Under the pieces are notes generated by a model. It did not search any database and was not told the origin of the DNA. It saw nothing but the letters and a program-made list of their open reading frames with translations. A stretch of DNA of 64,000 nucleotides from Arthrobacter sp. ATA002 (GTDB lineage Bacteria > Actinomycetota > Actinomycetes > Actinomycetales > Micrococcaceae): positions 3,348,001 through 3,412,000 of the forward strand of contig NZ_CP114015.1 of assembly GCF_026898095.1 (NCBI RefSeq). The letters run 5' to 3'. Of the stretch, positions 1-10,742 are shown one piece after another. Every line of letters begins with the position of its first letter. Within the stretch, counting starts at the first letter, position 1. The translations under genes were made by a program, and so were the position numbers.

Positions 1-158
1 TTTGCAGTGCAATATCCCCCCGGAAATAACAACGCAATTACCGGATTCTAACATGTCAGCGAAGGATGGTTCGAATGTGGAAAGGCAGGCAACGGCTCTA
101 TTAAGCCCCTGCCTGCTTTTCGACTCCCTATTATTCCAGCTAGCCAATCTGAATCATG

Positions 159-1345
159 TTAAGGGCAATTTACCCGGCCTTCTTTGGGGTCAATTCCGTT
201 TTGCAGCCACACGGCATAGGTACCGTGTTCCGCCGCCAGGGAGCAGATCGCGGCGGTGTCGCTGCCGGCCGGCAGATAGGCGGCGTAAATCGGCTCCCGT
301 CCGCCGCGGTCATCGGAGGTCCGGTTGAACCCGTCGCAGGACAGGTCGGTGCGCAGGTAGCGGGCTCCCGGGTGCTGTTCGAGCTGCGCTTTTACCTCGT
401 TCGCGGCGTTCGCTGCACCGAAGCTGCTCACCAGCAGGACAACCGCTGACCCGTCGCACTGCGGATAATCGATCGGCGTCGACAGCCCCAGATCCCCGGG
501 ACGGAACGGATCCTGGTCCGGGGTGACATAGGTGGTGACCTTGTCACTGGCAATCGCGTCGCCGTTCAGGGTAATCGTGAACACTGCCGGGCTGATCTCA
601 TAACGGGTGTTTCCCAGCACCCCGGCATAACCGCTGGAAGTCTTTTCGGCCCCGGTGCTCATTGTCAGCCCGTTGCTCTTGTCCAGGCCGCGGTAGACCA
701 TACCGCCGTTGCGCATGCAGATGACGCCCTGGAACTTCGGGGAGTCCGCCACCGTAACGAATTCGCCGTCGTGCTGGCAGTACGCGGCATTCAGTGCTGC
801 GGTATCCCAGCCGGCAGCGCCGTAGTTTCCGGTGCTGCCGGCGGGGCGCCCGCTGTCGCCGTCGGACGCGGGGTGGCCCCGGGGGATGAGGACGGGGACG
901 GCGGCAACGCCGACGCCGTGGCTTTCGCCGGGCCGCTTGGTGTGGACGCGGGAGCCGATGACGACGGGGCAGCCGCGGACTGCGCCGGCGACGACGGGGC
1001 AGCCACTTGGTCTGACCCGGTCTCATCGACGAGGTACCCGTAGCCAAAGTAAGCACCGGCACCCAACACGAGGACGACTGCCGCAATCATCGCAGTAATC
1101 AGCCACGGGGACCGGCGCTGCCGCTCGTCGGCGGCATCGGCAGTGGTGCCGCTCTCGGTCCAGGCCGATTCCGGCTCCTCCGGAACGGCGGCCCACGCGG
1201 TGACGGCCTCCGCCGCACCTGGCGCCGGGTTTGCCGCAGCCTGTACCGGGGCGCCGCAGGACCGGCAGAACCGTGCTGCGGCGGGCAGCTGCTGGCCGCA
1301 CCGGGCGCAGAACTGCCCCCGTGCGTTAGTTGTTTGAGGATTCAC
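159..1345 (-). CDS. Zinc-ribbon single-pass membrane protein with exported C-terminal domain (frameshifted)
   Basis: Last gene of a five-gene minus-strand operon, 3 bp after the preceding stop. The GTG start gives an N-terminal zinc ribbon (C13, C16, C27, C30), a low-complexity stretch, one membrane helix at about residues 81-105, then a Pro/Ser/Ala linker. The frame changes at 843-846, where one extra C in a C4 run joins the linker to a downstream domain of about 215 residues reading GSTGNYG...YCQHDGEF...VNCP. That domain contains several cysteines and is presumably extracellular. No catalytic motif was recognised. The architecture (cytosolic ribbon, helix, outer domain) is shared with the three other zinc-ribbon proteins of the operon and suggests sensing or scaffolding at the membrane, which is inference. 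Confidence 0.7.
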
Positions 1346-1348
1346 CGG

Positions 1349-3005
1349 TTACCACCACGGTCCCGGGTAAACACCGTTGTCGTTGACTTCGAGCGAATAG
1401 CTTCCGTCGCTCTCGTCGGTGACGAGTGTCCAGTCCGCGCTGACGGCCTGCGCGGGGCGGACCTGCCAGTCGGCGGCCAGTTTTTCTCCCGTCAGGGCGT
1501 CAAGAACCGGCTGTTCATCGGTGTTCTCGATGTACAGCTTGGAGCCGAAGAGATGCAGCGTCTGCAGGTTCAGCGCCTCGCCCTGCTCGCTGGTCACCTC
1601 CAGAGTGGAAGCCCAGGTTGTGGTGTCGTATACGCGCAGTGCCGGGAGGGTGGCGTCTGAGGAACCGTACTCGACAACCGCCAGCGGACCGGCCGAGTCG
1701 AATTTCACGCTCTGGGCCCCGGTGAGCTGGGTGCGCAGTGTTCCGGTGGCCGGGTCGACCACGGCGACGAAGTCCTCGTTGCCGTTTACCGCCACGGCGA
1801 GGCCGCCGGCGTCCAGCGTTGCCGTGCAGCTCGGGTACGTCACGGTGCCGTAGTTGTTTTCCCAGAGCTTGGCGCCGGTGGTGGTGCTCCACGCCGAGAT
1901 CAGGCAGTCGTCGTTCCGGTCGGACAGGATGGCGGTGGTGCCGTGGTGTGCGGTGAATACCCCGCTGCCCTCGCCGACCTGTTCGAGTGCGGCATTGAAG
2001 AACCGGACCGAAGGCTCGCTGTAATCCTCGTTCTCCAGCGCGATCGAACCGTCGCCGCTGCCGTGCAGGGTCAGTTCATAAAAGTCGTCGTGTTCGATTC
2101 CGGACACCGGCGCTTCCGCCAGCGGCGCCGTCTTCTTCTCGTCATACGTGCGCAGCACCGTTGCATACTGCTCCGGATCCAGGCCGGAAGCCGGGGTGCG
2201 GATTTCCACCAGGGCCGCGAGCTTCGGGGCTGTGCCGGTACCGACGATGTCCAGGGTACTGCCGGACACTTCCTGGCCCGATGGCGCTGCGGGCAGCGGG
2301 TACGTGCGCGCAATGGGCTCCCCGGGACGTGAGCCGAGACGCCGTTGGACGTGCGGTACACCACCATGCCGTCGCGGACTTCCGAGGTCGACGGCTCGAA
2401 GCCGGAGAGCAAAATACTGTCCGCCGCCTGCGCCGCGCTGGCCGACGGCGAAGCGCCGGCGGACCGGTTGGCAGAAGCGCTGGACGTGGACGTCGAGCTG
2501 GGGCTGGGGCTGGCCGCGGCAGATGCCGACGCGGTGGAAGACGACGACGGCGACGCCGCCGCGGTTGCCTCAGTCTCGTCATTCCAGGGTTGCCAAACGT
2601 AGGCCCCGGCGCCCAGTGCCGCCACCAGGATCGTCGCCGCGGCGATGGTCAGCGGTGTCCGGCGGCTTTTCTGCGGTTGGACGTCCGGCTGGCCGTCCTC
2701 CTGCCCGGGATGCCGCTGGGACTGGGTCACCGGCTGAGGTACGTCTCCTGCGTCGGACCCGCCGTCGACCCCTGCATTGGACCCGGACTGGAGCTCGGGC
2801 TGAGGCTGCAGCCGCTCGGTGCGGGGTTGTGGGGACGCAGCCGGAACGGCGGCGGACGGTGCCGGGGGCGCGGGAGGCGAGGGGCCTCGGCTCTCCCACC
2901 CGGTTCCGGGGGCGGCGGCGGAGCAGCCGCTGATGCCGGCGTCCCGCAGTTAGTGCAGAAGCTGACTCCTGCTTCCTGCGGTTCCCCGCATGCTGAACAC
3001 TTCAT
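1349..3005 (-). CDS. Zinc-ribbon membrane protein with PQQ-like beta-propeller ectodomain (two frameshifts)
   Basis: The ATG start gives a zinc ribbon (C3, C6, C17, C20), a long Pro/Ala/Ser-rich cytosolic linker, one membrane helix (around PLTIAAATILVAALGAGAYVW), a Ser/Thr-rich spacer and an ectodomain of about 330 residues. The ectodomain has PQQ/WD-like blade motifs such as SAWSTTTGAKLWE and VVDPATGTLRT, pointing to a propeller. The frame breaks twice, near 2895-2897 and 2320-2323; one added G at each site gives continuous, sensible protein across the junctions (for example VPGEPIARTYPLP). It lies 59 bp downstream of the SGNH lipoprotein gene and 3 bp upstream of the last operon gene. Function unknown; the propeller may bind a ligand or protein partner outside the cell. 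Confidence 0.7.
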
Positions 3006-3064
3006 GTTTTCCTTCCAAAGGGATCAAAGCGCTGTCTAAGCTGCGGTACGCCGCGTCGCCGGCA

Positions 3065-4143
3065 CTAGGCCGGATGTTCTTCCAGCCACTGCAGGAGGTC
3101 CGCCGTTAAAATCCGGTAGCCCTCCGCGGTGGGATGCAAAATTTCCTGGGATGCTGCAACCGAAGTGGCTGCCCCCAGAAGCGGTCCGATGCGGGCGGTG
3201 TTCACCAGGGGATCGTCGCTGCAGGCGCCCCGGCCGGCAAAGGACCCCTCCAGCGCGTCCACGTACCGGACGTTCGGCAGGCCGGCTGCCAGCACGGCCT
3301 GTTCAATCGTCTCGTTCAAGGCGTCGGTGATCTTAAGTCCGAACTCCTGTTCCCCGGCAGTCAGCCGTCCGCAGTCCCCGACGCCGGTTTCAAACATTCG
3401 CGGGTACGGCAGGACGAGCACCGGAGAGCGGGCCGCGGCCCCGAGACCGCGGTATGCATTCTCGAGTTCGCTACGCAGCTGAACCAGCCGCTGCCCGGTT
3501 TTCTCCTGAAGCCCAGGGTCCTGGCCGCACGGATCTGTTTCCGCCACACATGCCTGCAGCAGGTCCGCGAAGCCCAGATCATTGCCCCCGAGATACAGCA
3601 GGACAAGATCCGGACGAACCCTGGCCATCTGCTCGAGCTGCGCCGAAACTCCTCCGGAGCCGTGGCCCTCCACCGGCTGCGCTTTTTTCAACGCGGCGAT
3701 GCGGGCCCGCGAGCATGCGAAGTTATGGACAACGACGCCGGGGGAACCGATCGCGTGTTCCGTAACCGCACCCGCCACCAATGCCTCGGAGCTGTGGTGG
3801 CAGAGGCTTTCCGCAACACCGTTGACCGGCTCATAGGAACCGGCACCCTCGCCCGCAGCAAATGAGTCACCGAGCAGGACCACGCGCGCCGGGCGCCCTC
3901 GGAACCGATCAGCGGTGGCAGCCGTTCGGCGATATCGGCAGCCGGTTCGCCGGGCACCGGTCCCGGGCCGGGAGCCGCCCCGGGACCGGACGATGCCGGG
4001 CCGGACGGCGCGGACCCGGACGGTGTCCGCGTTTCCGCCGGGGTGCTGCCGGCGGACGGCGCGCTGTCTTCAGCGGCAGGAACAGGCGAGCAGCCCGCCA
4101 CGAAAATTCCTGCCAGCAGCACGCCGGCCGCCAGCTTTTTCAT
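3065..4143 (-). CDS. SGNH/GDSL-family hydrolase lipoprotein (one frameshift)
   Basis: The ATG at 4143 overlaps the preceding stop (ATGA). An N-terminal signal peptide ends in a lipobox (IFVAGC), followed by a Pro/Ser/Ala linker and an SGNH hydrolase domain: block I GDSFAAGEG (nucleophile Ser), block III GGND, and block V with HPTAEGY carrying the catalytic His. Such enzymes are serine esterases or lipases with varied substrates; the substrate here cannot be read from sequence. The frame changes near 3914, between ERLPP and ADRFRGRPARVV, and one added C restores it. Lipidation would place the enzyme on the outer face of the membrane, next to the ectodomains of its zinc-ribbon operon partners. 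Confidence 0.8.
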
Positions 4144-6150
4144 TGGCTGCGCTGGCGGAGCGCCTGGTCCACTGCCGGGTCGTCCAGCTGTCCGAGCCAC
4201 GTCAACAGGCCCGGGTAGGTGGACGGGTTGGCCGCCACGGCCGGGCGGGTGTGCGGATGGTTGGCCGCCAGTTCCTGCAGCCGTGCCAGTGGAGTCTGCG
4301 GATCCGCTGCTTCCGTCAGCAGATCCGCGCTGGCGGCATCGGAATCCGGTACCGCAGACGGGTTTCCGCTGGCACCCGCATTCAGGGGCTGCTCCGCTGC
4401 GGCCGGGATTGCCGCTCCGGTTTCCGTCGCGGCCTTGGTGTCCGTTGCGGATGCCGTTGCGGTCGTGGTTTCGGGCTGGGCCTTCGTTTCGCCCGTCCCT
4501 GAACGCCGGCCGTTTCGGCCGGGCGGGCCTGAGGCGTCGCCTGCTGAACCTGCTGAGCGTGCGCGGCCGGAGCCTGCGCGGCGGGTGCACCGGTAAACGT
4601 AAAGCCGGACGTTCCGGAACCGTTGCCGCCGGGAAGCGACGCGAAATGCTCCCGGGACGCGCGCGGCAGCCACAGGACCGCCAGGATGCCAGCGGGAACC
4701 ACGAAGGTCAGCAGCATGATGACCGCGCCCAGGGAGCCCTCATTCTGGACGGCCCAGACGATCATGAGCACCAGGCCAAGAACGAACAAAAGTCCGGCGT
4801 ATCCGCTGGGAATGATGTAGGCGGACCGGGGGTCCTTGCTCATGAGGCGCAGGGTCAGCACGGCTCCGGCCGTGAGCAGCAGTCCGAAGAACAGGGCGAG
4901 GACCTGCGGAACAATGCCCTCGGAGTAGTCGCTCGTGGTCTTCGTGATCAGCCCGACGGCGGCGGCCACCGTAAGGACGGCGCTCAGCCCTGCGGCCAGG
5001 AGCAGCCAGGGCTGGAGCCGGCTGTGGGGATCGGTCGGCGCTGCGGCCGTGCCCTCGGTGAGGCGGGCAATCGAGGGCGCGGAGATGGACGCGCCGAACG
5101 CGAGCCAGAACATCAGGGAGAAGCCGGGAGAGATGGAGTTCAGGTTGAGGTTCAGCAGCGTCTGGTCCTCGAACAGCGCGATCAGGGCCAGGAAGGCAGT
5201 GCCGTAGGCCAGGCCGACGCCGGTTGAACGCCAGCTGTCCGAACGCTTGTTGATCTGCAGGGCCAGGAAGACCAGGACGGCGGCGCTGGCCAGGGCCGTG
5301 AAGGTGGCAAGGATGCCCCAGCCGGTGGTGTCGGGAATACCGGCGTCGCCAATGGCAACCCAGTAGCGGATAATCTGGACCAGGGCCACCACGGTTGCCA
5401 GCGCGGCGATGCCCAGGCTGACGAAGATCCAGCGCCGGTTGCGGGACTCGTCGCCGGTTCCGGGAGCGATTTCTCCGCGCCGCGGCTGGGCCGCCAGAAC
5501 GGCTCCGGCCAGGCCAAAGGCCAGGGCCGGGCCGAGGGTTCCGAAGGTGCTCGGCTCAAAGGTTCTGGATGTGATCAGGTGCAGGGCGATGTACACGAGG
5601 ACCAGGAGAAAGTACGGAATGTTGGCCAGAAGTTTCAGGTCCTGGATTTTGCGGTAGCCGACGCTGGGGCCGAAGACGCCGGCACGCCAGATGTAGCTGA
5701 TGCTCAGCGAGAGCAGGCTGACCAGGGTGATCAGGATGACGTCCACCCTGGTGCCGGCCCGCGACTCGTCGTAGGAGCCGTAGCTGAACGCGCCGGCGTC
5801 ATCGACGATCCACACCATGAACAGGGAGGCGATCAGTGCGAGGGCGGCAATGCCGTCACGGACGTAGTCGCTGACCGGGATGCCGGCAAAGGCACCGGTG
5901 GACTTTTCGCTGCTGCTGCCGGAGCGGCCTGTGCCTGGGAGCTGCCGGCCGGGCCGGGCCCGCCGTGATGTCCGGCGCCGGCAACAGCATATTCAGGCTG
6001 CCTGGCTCCGGCCTGTACCGGCGTTTCGGTGTCGCTGGCTGCGGAAACCGCCGGCGCCGTCGTTTCCCCGGATGGGGCCGGCGTACCGCAGCTGACGCAA
6101 AAGCGCGCTTCCGGTGCCAGTTCTTGTCCGCATTGAACGCAGAATCTCAT
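4140..6150 (-). CDS. Zinc-ribbon polytopic membrane protein with C-terminal LRV domain (two frameshifts)
   Basis: The zinc ribbon (C4, C7, C18, C21) is followed by a low-complexity linker and about ten hydrophobic segments with charged loops. A Pro/Ala/Gln-rich linker then leads to about 60 C-terminal residues of leucine-rich-variant type ([21 protein letters not shown]...LLTWL..LDDPAV). The frame breaks at 5904-5907 (an A4 run; A5 gives KSTGAFAGIPVSDYVRDG) and near 4498 (a G3 run). The LRV-like tail closely resembles the small proteins encoded upstream of both arcA genes at 45.1 and 50.1 kb. It is second in the operon, 42 bp after the 716-residue zinc-ribbon protein. The membrane core could be a transporter or sensor; I recognise no family. 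Confidence 0.7.
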
Positions 6151-6192
6151 AACACTTCCCTTTTGTGATGGTTGCCGGCTGCAGGCCGAAGC

Positions 6193-8343
6193 CTATTTAC
6201 GGACGAATTCGAGTGAATAGCTGACGGACCCGTATTTTCCGCCCATGTCCAATTCCAGGCCCAGTGTCTCGGCTTCGGAATCGGCGGGGTAGGGAATGAC
6301 CTGCTCCGCGTCGCCGCCGTTGACCGGCACCTGGTACCGGTTGCCGTCGAGCGTGAGGATGAGGGATCCCGAAGTACTTGAGCTGCTGGTGTACAGGTCC
6401 GTGATGGTGACGACGAGTTCAACGTCGTTGCCCTCGGGCACCTCCAGCTGAACTTCGTTCGTGGAGTAGCGGTTGGATTCCGTGTAGATGCTGTCGCTGT
6501 AGGCGTAGTCCGAGCCGTCGATCCGGGGCGGGCTGATGTACTTCCGGGCTGTGACCGGCTCCGAGTACTGCACTCCGCTGCCGTCGCCGGCGAACTTGTC
6601 GCTCCAGTCGTTGCCGGCAAAGATAACCAGTTTGTAGTCGCCCGGTTCCAGCTCCTTGGGATCCGCGTTGCCGCCGAGCGTGGCCAGCCGCGCCCCGCTG
6701 CCGGCCGGGTACACATGCACCTTGCCGTAATTTCCCTGGAACTCGACCCGCTGCTTTTCCTCCACCGTCAGGGTTTTCACCGCGTACCCGGCGGAGTTAA
6801 ACGCGACGTCGCTTTCCTCACCGACGGCCATGTCACCGGAGGGGTCCTCGCTGCGGGCCAGGTCCATCAGTGCCAGCGCCTGTTCCCGGGTCAGCGACCG
6901 GACCCAGCCCGCGGCCCAGTCGGCGGCGGAATCCAGGATGCTGACCTTGTGCTTGCCGTCTTCCTTGACCGTGGTGAGGCTCCACTCAGTCGAGGAGTTG
7001 AGCAGGCTGAGCCCGTCCGGTTCCGGCGAGCCGCCGTAGCGCAGTCCGTAACCGGAACCGTTGGCGCACATCTGCTCGTCGCCGTCCTCCATGATGCAGT
7101 TGGAAGTCAGGTTGAACCGGTCACCGTATTCGGTTTCCACCGTGATGTTCTCCACCACGGCTTTGGTCCGGTTCCCGTCTTTTCCGCCGTCGCGGAAGGC
7201 GACCTCGCCCAGGTAAAATTCGTCGCTGCCCGAGCCGCCGAGCACGCTGTCGATCAGTCCGCCGTAGTAATACAGCGCGTTGCCCTCGTAGCCGGACAGG
7301 TACGGGGCCAGCGGCATGACGCTGCCGTTGGAGACCATCTGCGGGAGCACCGCCACCGCGTTGCGGGCAGCATCGGCGGCGCTGTCGCTGCCGGGCGCCG
7401 GTTGCCCCGGGACGTTACCCCGGGAGCTGCCCGTGAACTGCTGGGCGAATTCCAGGCCGGAGTACAGGGGGCTGATATACCAGCGGCCCTGCGTTTCCGT
7501 CGCCATCAGAGTCAGGCCCGAGTTGTTGATGCCCAGGGAGGCGAAGGGGGTGGATTCATCGATGGGGTCCATGTCTCCGCCGGCTTCGAAGGCACTCCGG
7601 ATGGCGCCCGTGGTCTGGGCGGGGTCAATCTGCACCCGCAGTTCCCCGCTGCTGAATTTGATCATCGCAAGGTGCTCATCGATTTCAGTGACCACGGGCT
7701 CGGCTCCGCCGAGGCTAATGTCGATGCCGTCGAGGGAGAGGTCCATGCCGTCCTCGTCCCCGGAACCGGCATCCCCGTCGGAAACCTTCGCAGCGGCGTC
7801 CAGGATGCCGTGTTCTTCAGCCTGCTCTTCGGCAGCCTCCTGGACGCGCTGCAAAGCGTCGCGCTCCTGCGGAGGCAGCATGGTGAAAAAGCCGGTCAGG
7901 TCCTTATCCTCCACGGCCTCAATCAGTTTATCGGCCGCAGACTCCGCGGAACCGGCGCCGCCGCGGATCATGTTCTGGATGTAGAAGTACGCGCCGATGC
8001 CCGCCACGGCCAGCGCAAGCAGCACGCTGACGCTGATTATCACCTTGCGGCTGGGTTTCTTGAATCCTTCGGCGGTGTCGGAGGCACCGGGGCCACCGGG
8101 GCCGCCGGGGCCTGAGAATTCCGCTACCGCTGCGGTTCCGGAAGCGGGCGCGGCCGCTGTGCCGGAAGCGGGAGCTGCCCCGGTGTCGGAAGCTGATGCC
8201 GCGTCCGCGGCCGGTGCGGTCCCGGTCTCGCGAATGGCGGGCCGGCCCGGCGCGGCGTCGCGGGGAACAGGTTCCCGGCATGTGCCGCAGAACTTCCATT
8301 CCGGCTGGAGCTTGGCGCCGCAGGACATGCAAAAATTCAACAA
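6193..8343 (-). CDS. Large zinc-ribbon membrane protein with multidomain ectodomain
   Basis: An intact frame of 716 residues and the first gene of the operon. The likely TTG start follows a GGGGA ribosome site. The zinc ribbon (C5, C8, C19, C22) is followed by Ala/Pro/Gly-rich sequence, one membrane helix (VIISVSVLLALAVAGIGAYFY) and an ectodomain of about 590 residues. The first part resembles the TcaA-type layout of a zinc-ribbon membrane protein, with a helical acidic segment and then beta-rich modules; the last ~130 residues look like a jelly-roll or pre-peptidase C-terminal-type fold (ELEPGDYKLVIFAGN). TcaA-like proteins act at the cell envelope in Gram-positive bacteria, but I claim only architectural similarity. 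Exact function unknown. Confidence 0.75.
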   Translation of the reverse strand: MLNFCMSCGAKLQPEWKFCGTCREPVPRDAAPGRPAIRETGTAPAADAASASDTGAAPASGTAAAPASGTAAVAEFSGPGGPGGPGASDTAEGFKKPSRKVIISVSVLLALAVAGIGAYFYIQNMIRGGAGSAESAADKLIEAVEDKDLTGFFTMLPPQERDALQRVQEAAEEQAEEHGILDAAAKVSDGDAGSGDEDGMDLSLDGIDISLGGAEPVVTEIDEHLAMIKFSSGELRVQIDPAQTTGAIRSAFEAGGDMDPIDESTPFASLGINNSGLTLMATETQGRWYISPLYSGLEFAQQFTGSSRGNVPGQPAPGSDSAADAARNAVAVLPQMVSNGSVMPLAPYLSGYEGNALYYYGGLIDSVLGGSGSDEFYLGEVAFRDGGKDGNRTKAVVENITVETEYGDRFNLTSNCIMEDGDEQMCANGSGYGLRYGGSPEPDGLSLLNSSTEWSLTTVKEDGKHKVSILDSAADWAAGWVRSLTREQALALMDLARSEDPSGDMAVGEESDVAFNSAGYAVKTLTVEEKQRVEFQGNYGKVHVYPAGSGARLATLGGNADPKELEPGDYKLVIFAGNDWSDKFAGDGSGVQYSEPVTARKYISPPRIDGSDYAYSDSIYTESNRYSTNEVQLEVPEGNDVELVVTITDLYTSSSSTSGSLILTLDGNRYQVPVNGGDAEQVIPYPADSEAETLGLELDMGGKYGSVSYSLEFVRK

Positions 8344-8360
8344 AACTTTTCCCCGAAAAG

Positions 8361-8389
8361 CGGGGGACTGCGAGTGTAGCTATCCCCCG
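8361..8389 (-). promoter_or_regulatory. Hairpin in the leader of the zinc-ribbon operon
   Basis: A 7-bp GC-rich stem (8361-8367 with 8383-8389) around a 15-nt loop lies about 18 bp upstream of the first operon gene. There is no U-run, so it may be a leader structure or a weak attenuator rather than a terminator. Confidence 0.35.
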
Positions 8390-8479
8390 ATAAAACAACA
8401 CTCTTACAGCGAGGAGCTTAGCATGCAGCCCCAGGAATATAGTGCTGAATTTTATTTACGGATTTTGCGGTCCTTTCCG

Positions 8480-9822
8480 TTAGTCAAAGGCTTCGGCGAC
8501 CCCCGGAATTGTCTGCCGGTAAACGTCCAGGAGTTTACGGGCAACCGAGACGGAATCCACCAAGGGGTGGGCGGCGAAAGCCCGCCAGGCCAGCACCGGA
8601 TCGCGGTGCACCGAGGCGGCGATGGTCAGCTGCTCCGCTGCCTTGACCTGCTGCAGCAGCCCCAGCATGTCTCCCCGGACCGGCGCCACCTTCCGGGCGG
8701 CGGGGCCCTCGGCGTTGATGTCGCAGGCCACCTCGATCACGGCGTCGTTCGGCAGTTCCGGCACCGTGCCCCGGTTCGCGACATTGAGGATCATCGTGCC
8801 GGCGGTGCCCTGGGTCAGTCCGCCCATCAGTTCCAGGGCCACGCCCTGGTATCCCCCGCCGTCGACGTCGCTTTCCTGCCGGTTGTTGCGTTCGTTCTCG
8901 GGACGGCTTTCGGCCATGTAACTGGCCTCGCGCTCGTGCCGGGTCCGGTTCCACAGGTCCAGCGCGCTGTCCGGATGCCGGTGCGCCTGGTCGTAAAAGC
9001 CGGCCTGCTGGCGGTGGAGGAACTCGCCGCGGGTCTCGGCGGCGGTGCGGATGCGGTCGGTCGCCTCGCGCTGGAAATAGTAGTAATAGAGGTATTCGTT
9101 GGGCACAGCGCCCAGTGCGCGCACCCAGTCGAACCCCATGAGCCGCGCTTCCTCCATCTGCACCAGGGCCGCGTCGTTGGCGAGGAGCCCCGGCAGCCGG
9201 TCCTCGCCGGCCACGGAGATCCGCCGCAGCCAGCCCAGGTGGTTCAGGCCGACGTAGTCGAAGTCGACGGTCCCGGGGGTGGCGCCGACGGCGTGCACGG
9301 CGCGGCGCAGCAGGCCGATCGGGGTGTCGCAGATGCCGATGACCCGGTCGCCCAGGACTGCGCGCATCGCTTCGGTCACCATGCCGGCGGGATTGGTGAA
9401 GTTTATGACCCAGGCCCGGGCGCCACCGCCGCCATCCGTTCGGCCAGCCGCCGCGCGGCCGGCAGCGTCCGCAGCGCATAGGCCAGGCCTCCGGGCCCCA
9501 CGGTTTCCTGGCCGAGTACGCCCAGCTCCAGTGCCACCCGTTCGTCGGCGATCCGGCCCTCCGCCCCGCCCACGCGCATGGCGGAGAAGACAAAGGCCGC
9601 TCCGCGCAGTGCGGCGTCGAGGTCGGTGGAGACGGTGACGCGCGGCGGGCGGGCGGTGGCGGCCGCCAGCTGGGCCAGCACCGACTGCATCACGGCCAGC
9701 CGCTGCGGTGAGCTGTCGTACAGGCACAATTCCGTGACGCGGGCAGCGGCGTGCCCGGCGGCGAGGGCTTCGAAGATTTGCGGTACGCGAAAGCCTCCGC
9801 CGCCAATCAGTGTGAGTTTCAT
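8480..9822 (-). CDS. Glycoside hydrolase family 4, 6-phospho-beta-glucosidase type (one frameshift)
   Basis: GH4 enzymes use NAD+ and a divalent metal to cleave glycosides by an oxidation-elimination mechanism, usually on 6-phosphorylated substrates. Visible family features are the N-terminal Rossmann motif (LIGGGGFRVP), INFTNPAG, the metal-site ICDTP, and LNHLGW. The total length of about 447 residues is typical. The frame changes at 9418-9420: one extra C joins RMAAVAP to RAWVINFTNPAG. The start ATG overlaps the stop of the DeoR gene by 4 bp, so the two are co-transcribed. The genes across the divergent promoter encode a PfkB kinase and an ABC sugar importer, indicating a shared sugar pathway. 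Confidence 0.88.
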
Positions 9823-10574
9823 ACGGTAATGACGTCGCTTCCTGCGTGCCGGAACCGGCCCAGCGTTTGCGGGTCGGAGGAGGTTGAGGTGACCAGGGTG
9901 GTGAAGGCTGCCGCGGTGGCTACGGGCACCAGCCCCGTGCCGGGGAACTTGGTTTCATCGGCGGCGAGGACAACGTGCGGGGCGGCCCGCAGGATGGCGC
10001 GTTTGGCCGGAACTTCGGTTCCGGTGGCATCCATGACGCTCCCGTCCGGCTGCACGCCGCTGGCGCCCAGGAAACAGACGGTCGCCCGCAGCCGGCGCAG
10101 GGCGTCTTCGGCCAGGCTCCCTGCCAGCAAGTGACAGGAGCGCCGAAGCACTCCCCCCAGCAGAACCAGTTCAGTCGCGGGGTCATCGCGCAGCTCGTCC
10201 AGCACGGCAACGCTGGCGGTAATCACCGTGACGGCGCGGCCCCGCAGTTCCCGGGCGATCAGGGCGGTGGTGGTGCCGCTGTCCAGGACGACGACGTCGC
10301 CGTCCCGCACCAGCGCGGCCGCCCGGACCGCAATCCGCTGCTTTGAGGCGGGCCGGCGGACCGGCGTCACCGCAGCCGGGTCCGCACCGGCAGAGCCGGT
10401 TCCGGCACCCCCGCCCCGGACCCGGCGCAGCAGGCCCCGCCCGTTGAGCGTTTTGAGGTCCCGGCGGATGGTGGACTCGCTGACCGCCACCAGCCGGGCC
10501 AGGTCCGCGACGGAGGCACCGCCGGTTTCCTGCACCCTGCGCACAATTGCGGCATGCCTGCTGTCGGTGAGCAT
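9819..10574 (-). CDS. DeoR-family transcriptional regulator
   Basis: 251 residues. The N-terminal winged helix has the DeoR signature (ATVRR-like segment SESTIRRDLKTLNGRGLLRRVRGG), and the C-terminal sugar-phosphate sensor domain has the expected VVLDSGTTT, VLLGG and DETKF motifs. Members usually repress sugar operons and release DNA on binding a phosphosugar. It is transcribed divergently from the PfkB/ABC genes across a 168-bp gap and coupled to the downstream GH4 gene, so it probably controls both units. Confidence 0.9.
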   Translation of the reverse strand: MLTDSRHAAIVRRVQETGGASVADLARLVAVSESTIRRDLKTLNGRGLLRRVRGGGAGTGSAGADPAAVTPVRRPASKQRIAVRAAALVRDGDVVVLDSGTTTALIARELRGRAVTVITASVAVLDELRDDPATELVLLGGVLRRSCHLLAGSLAEDALRRLRATVCFLGASGVQPDGSVMDATGTEVPAKRAILRAAPHVVLAADETKFPGTGLVPVATAAAFTTLVTSTSSDPQTLGRFRHAGSDVITV

Positions 10575-10742
10575 GGGCCGACCCTAGCAGTCAAAATCAG
10601 CCAGCTTCAAGCATTTCATTCCTTGTTCCGCTCACTGCTGCGTGCTAGCGTCCAAGGGCAAGCGGCAGAACCACACCCTGCCCGCCTGCCCCACCGATCA
10701 CGAAACCCGTGCAGTGACGCGCGACAGGGGAAGAGGACCCAG
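10575..10742. promoter_or_regulatory. Divergent regulatory region of the sugar locus
   Basis: A 168-bp intergenic region between the DeoR gene (minus) and the PfkB kinase gene (plus). It must contain promoters in both directions and is the obvious place for DeoR operators. I did not find a clear perfect repeat. The kinase ribosome site (GGGGAAGAGGA) is at its right end. Confidence 0.5.

Noticed and set aside
6715..8115. 466-codon plus-strand frame over the 716-residue zinc-ribbon gene
   Set aside because: Antisense of a gene with signal-like, membrane and zinc-ribbon features; no ribosome site or family.
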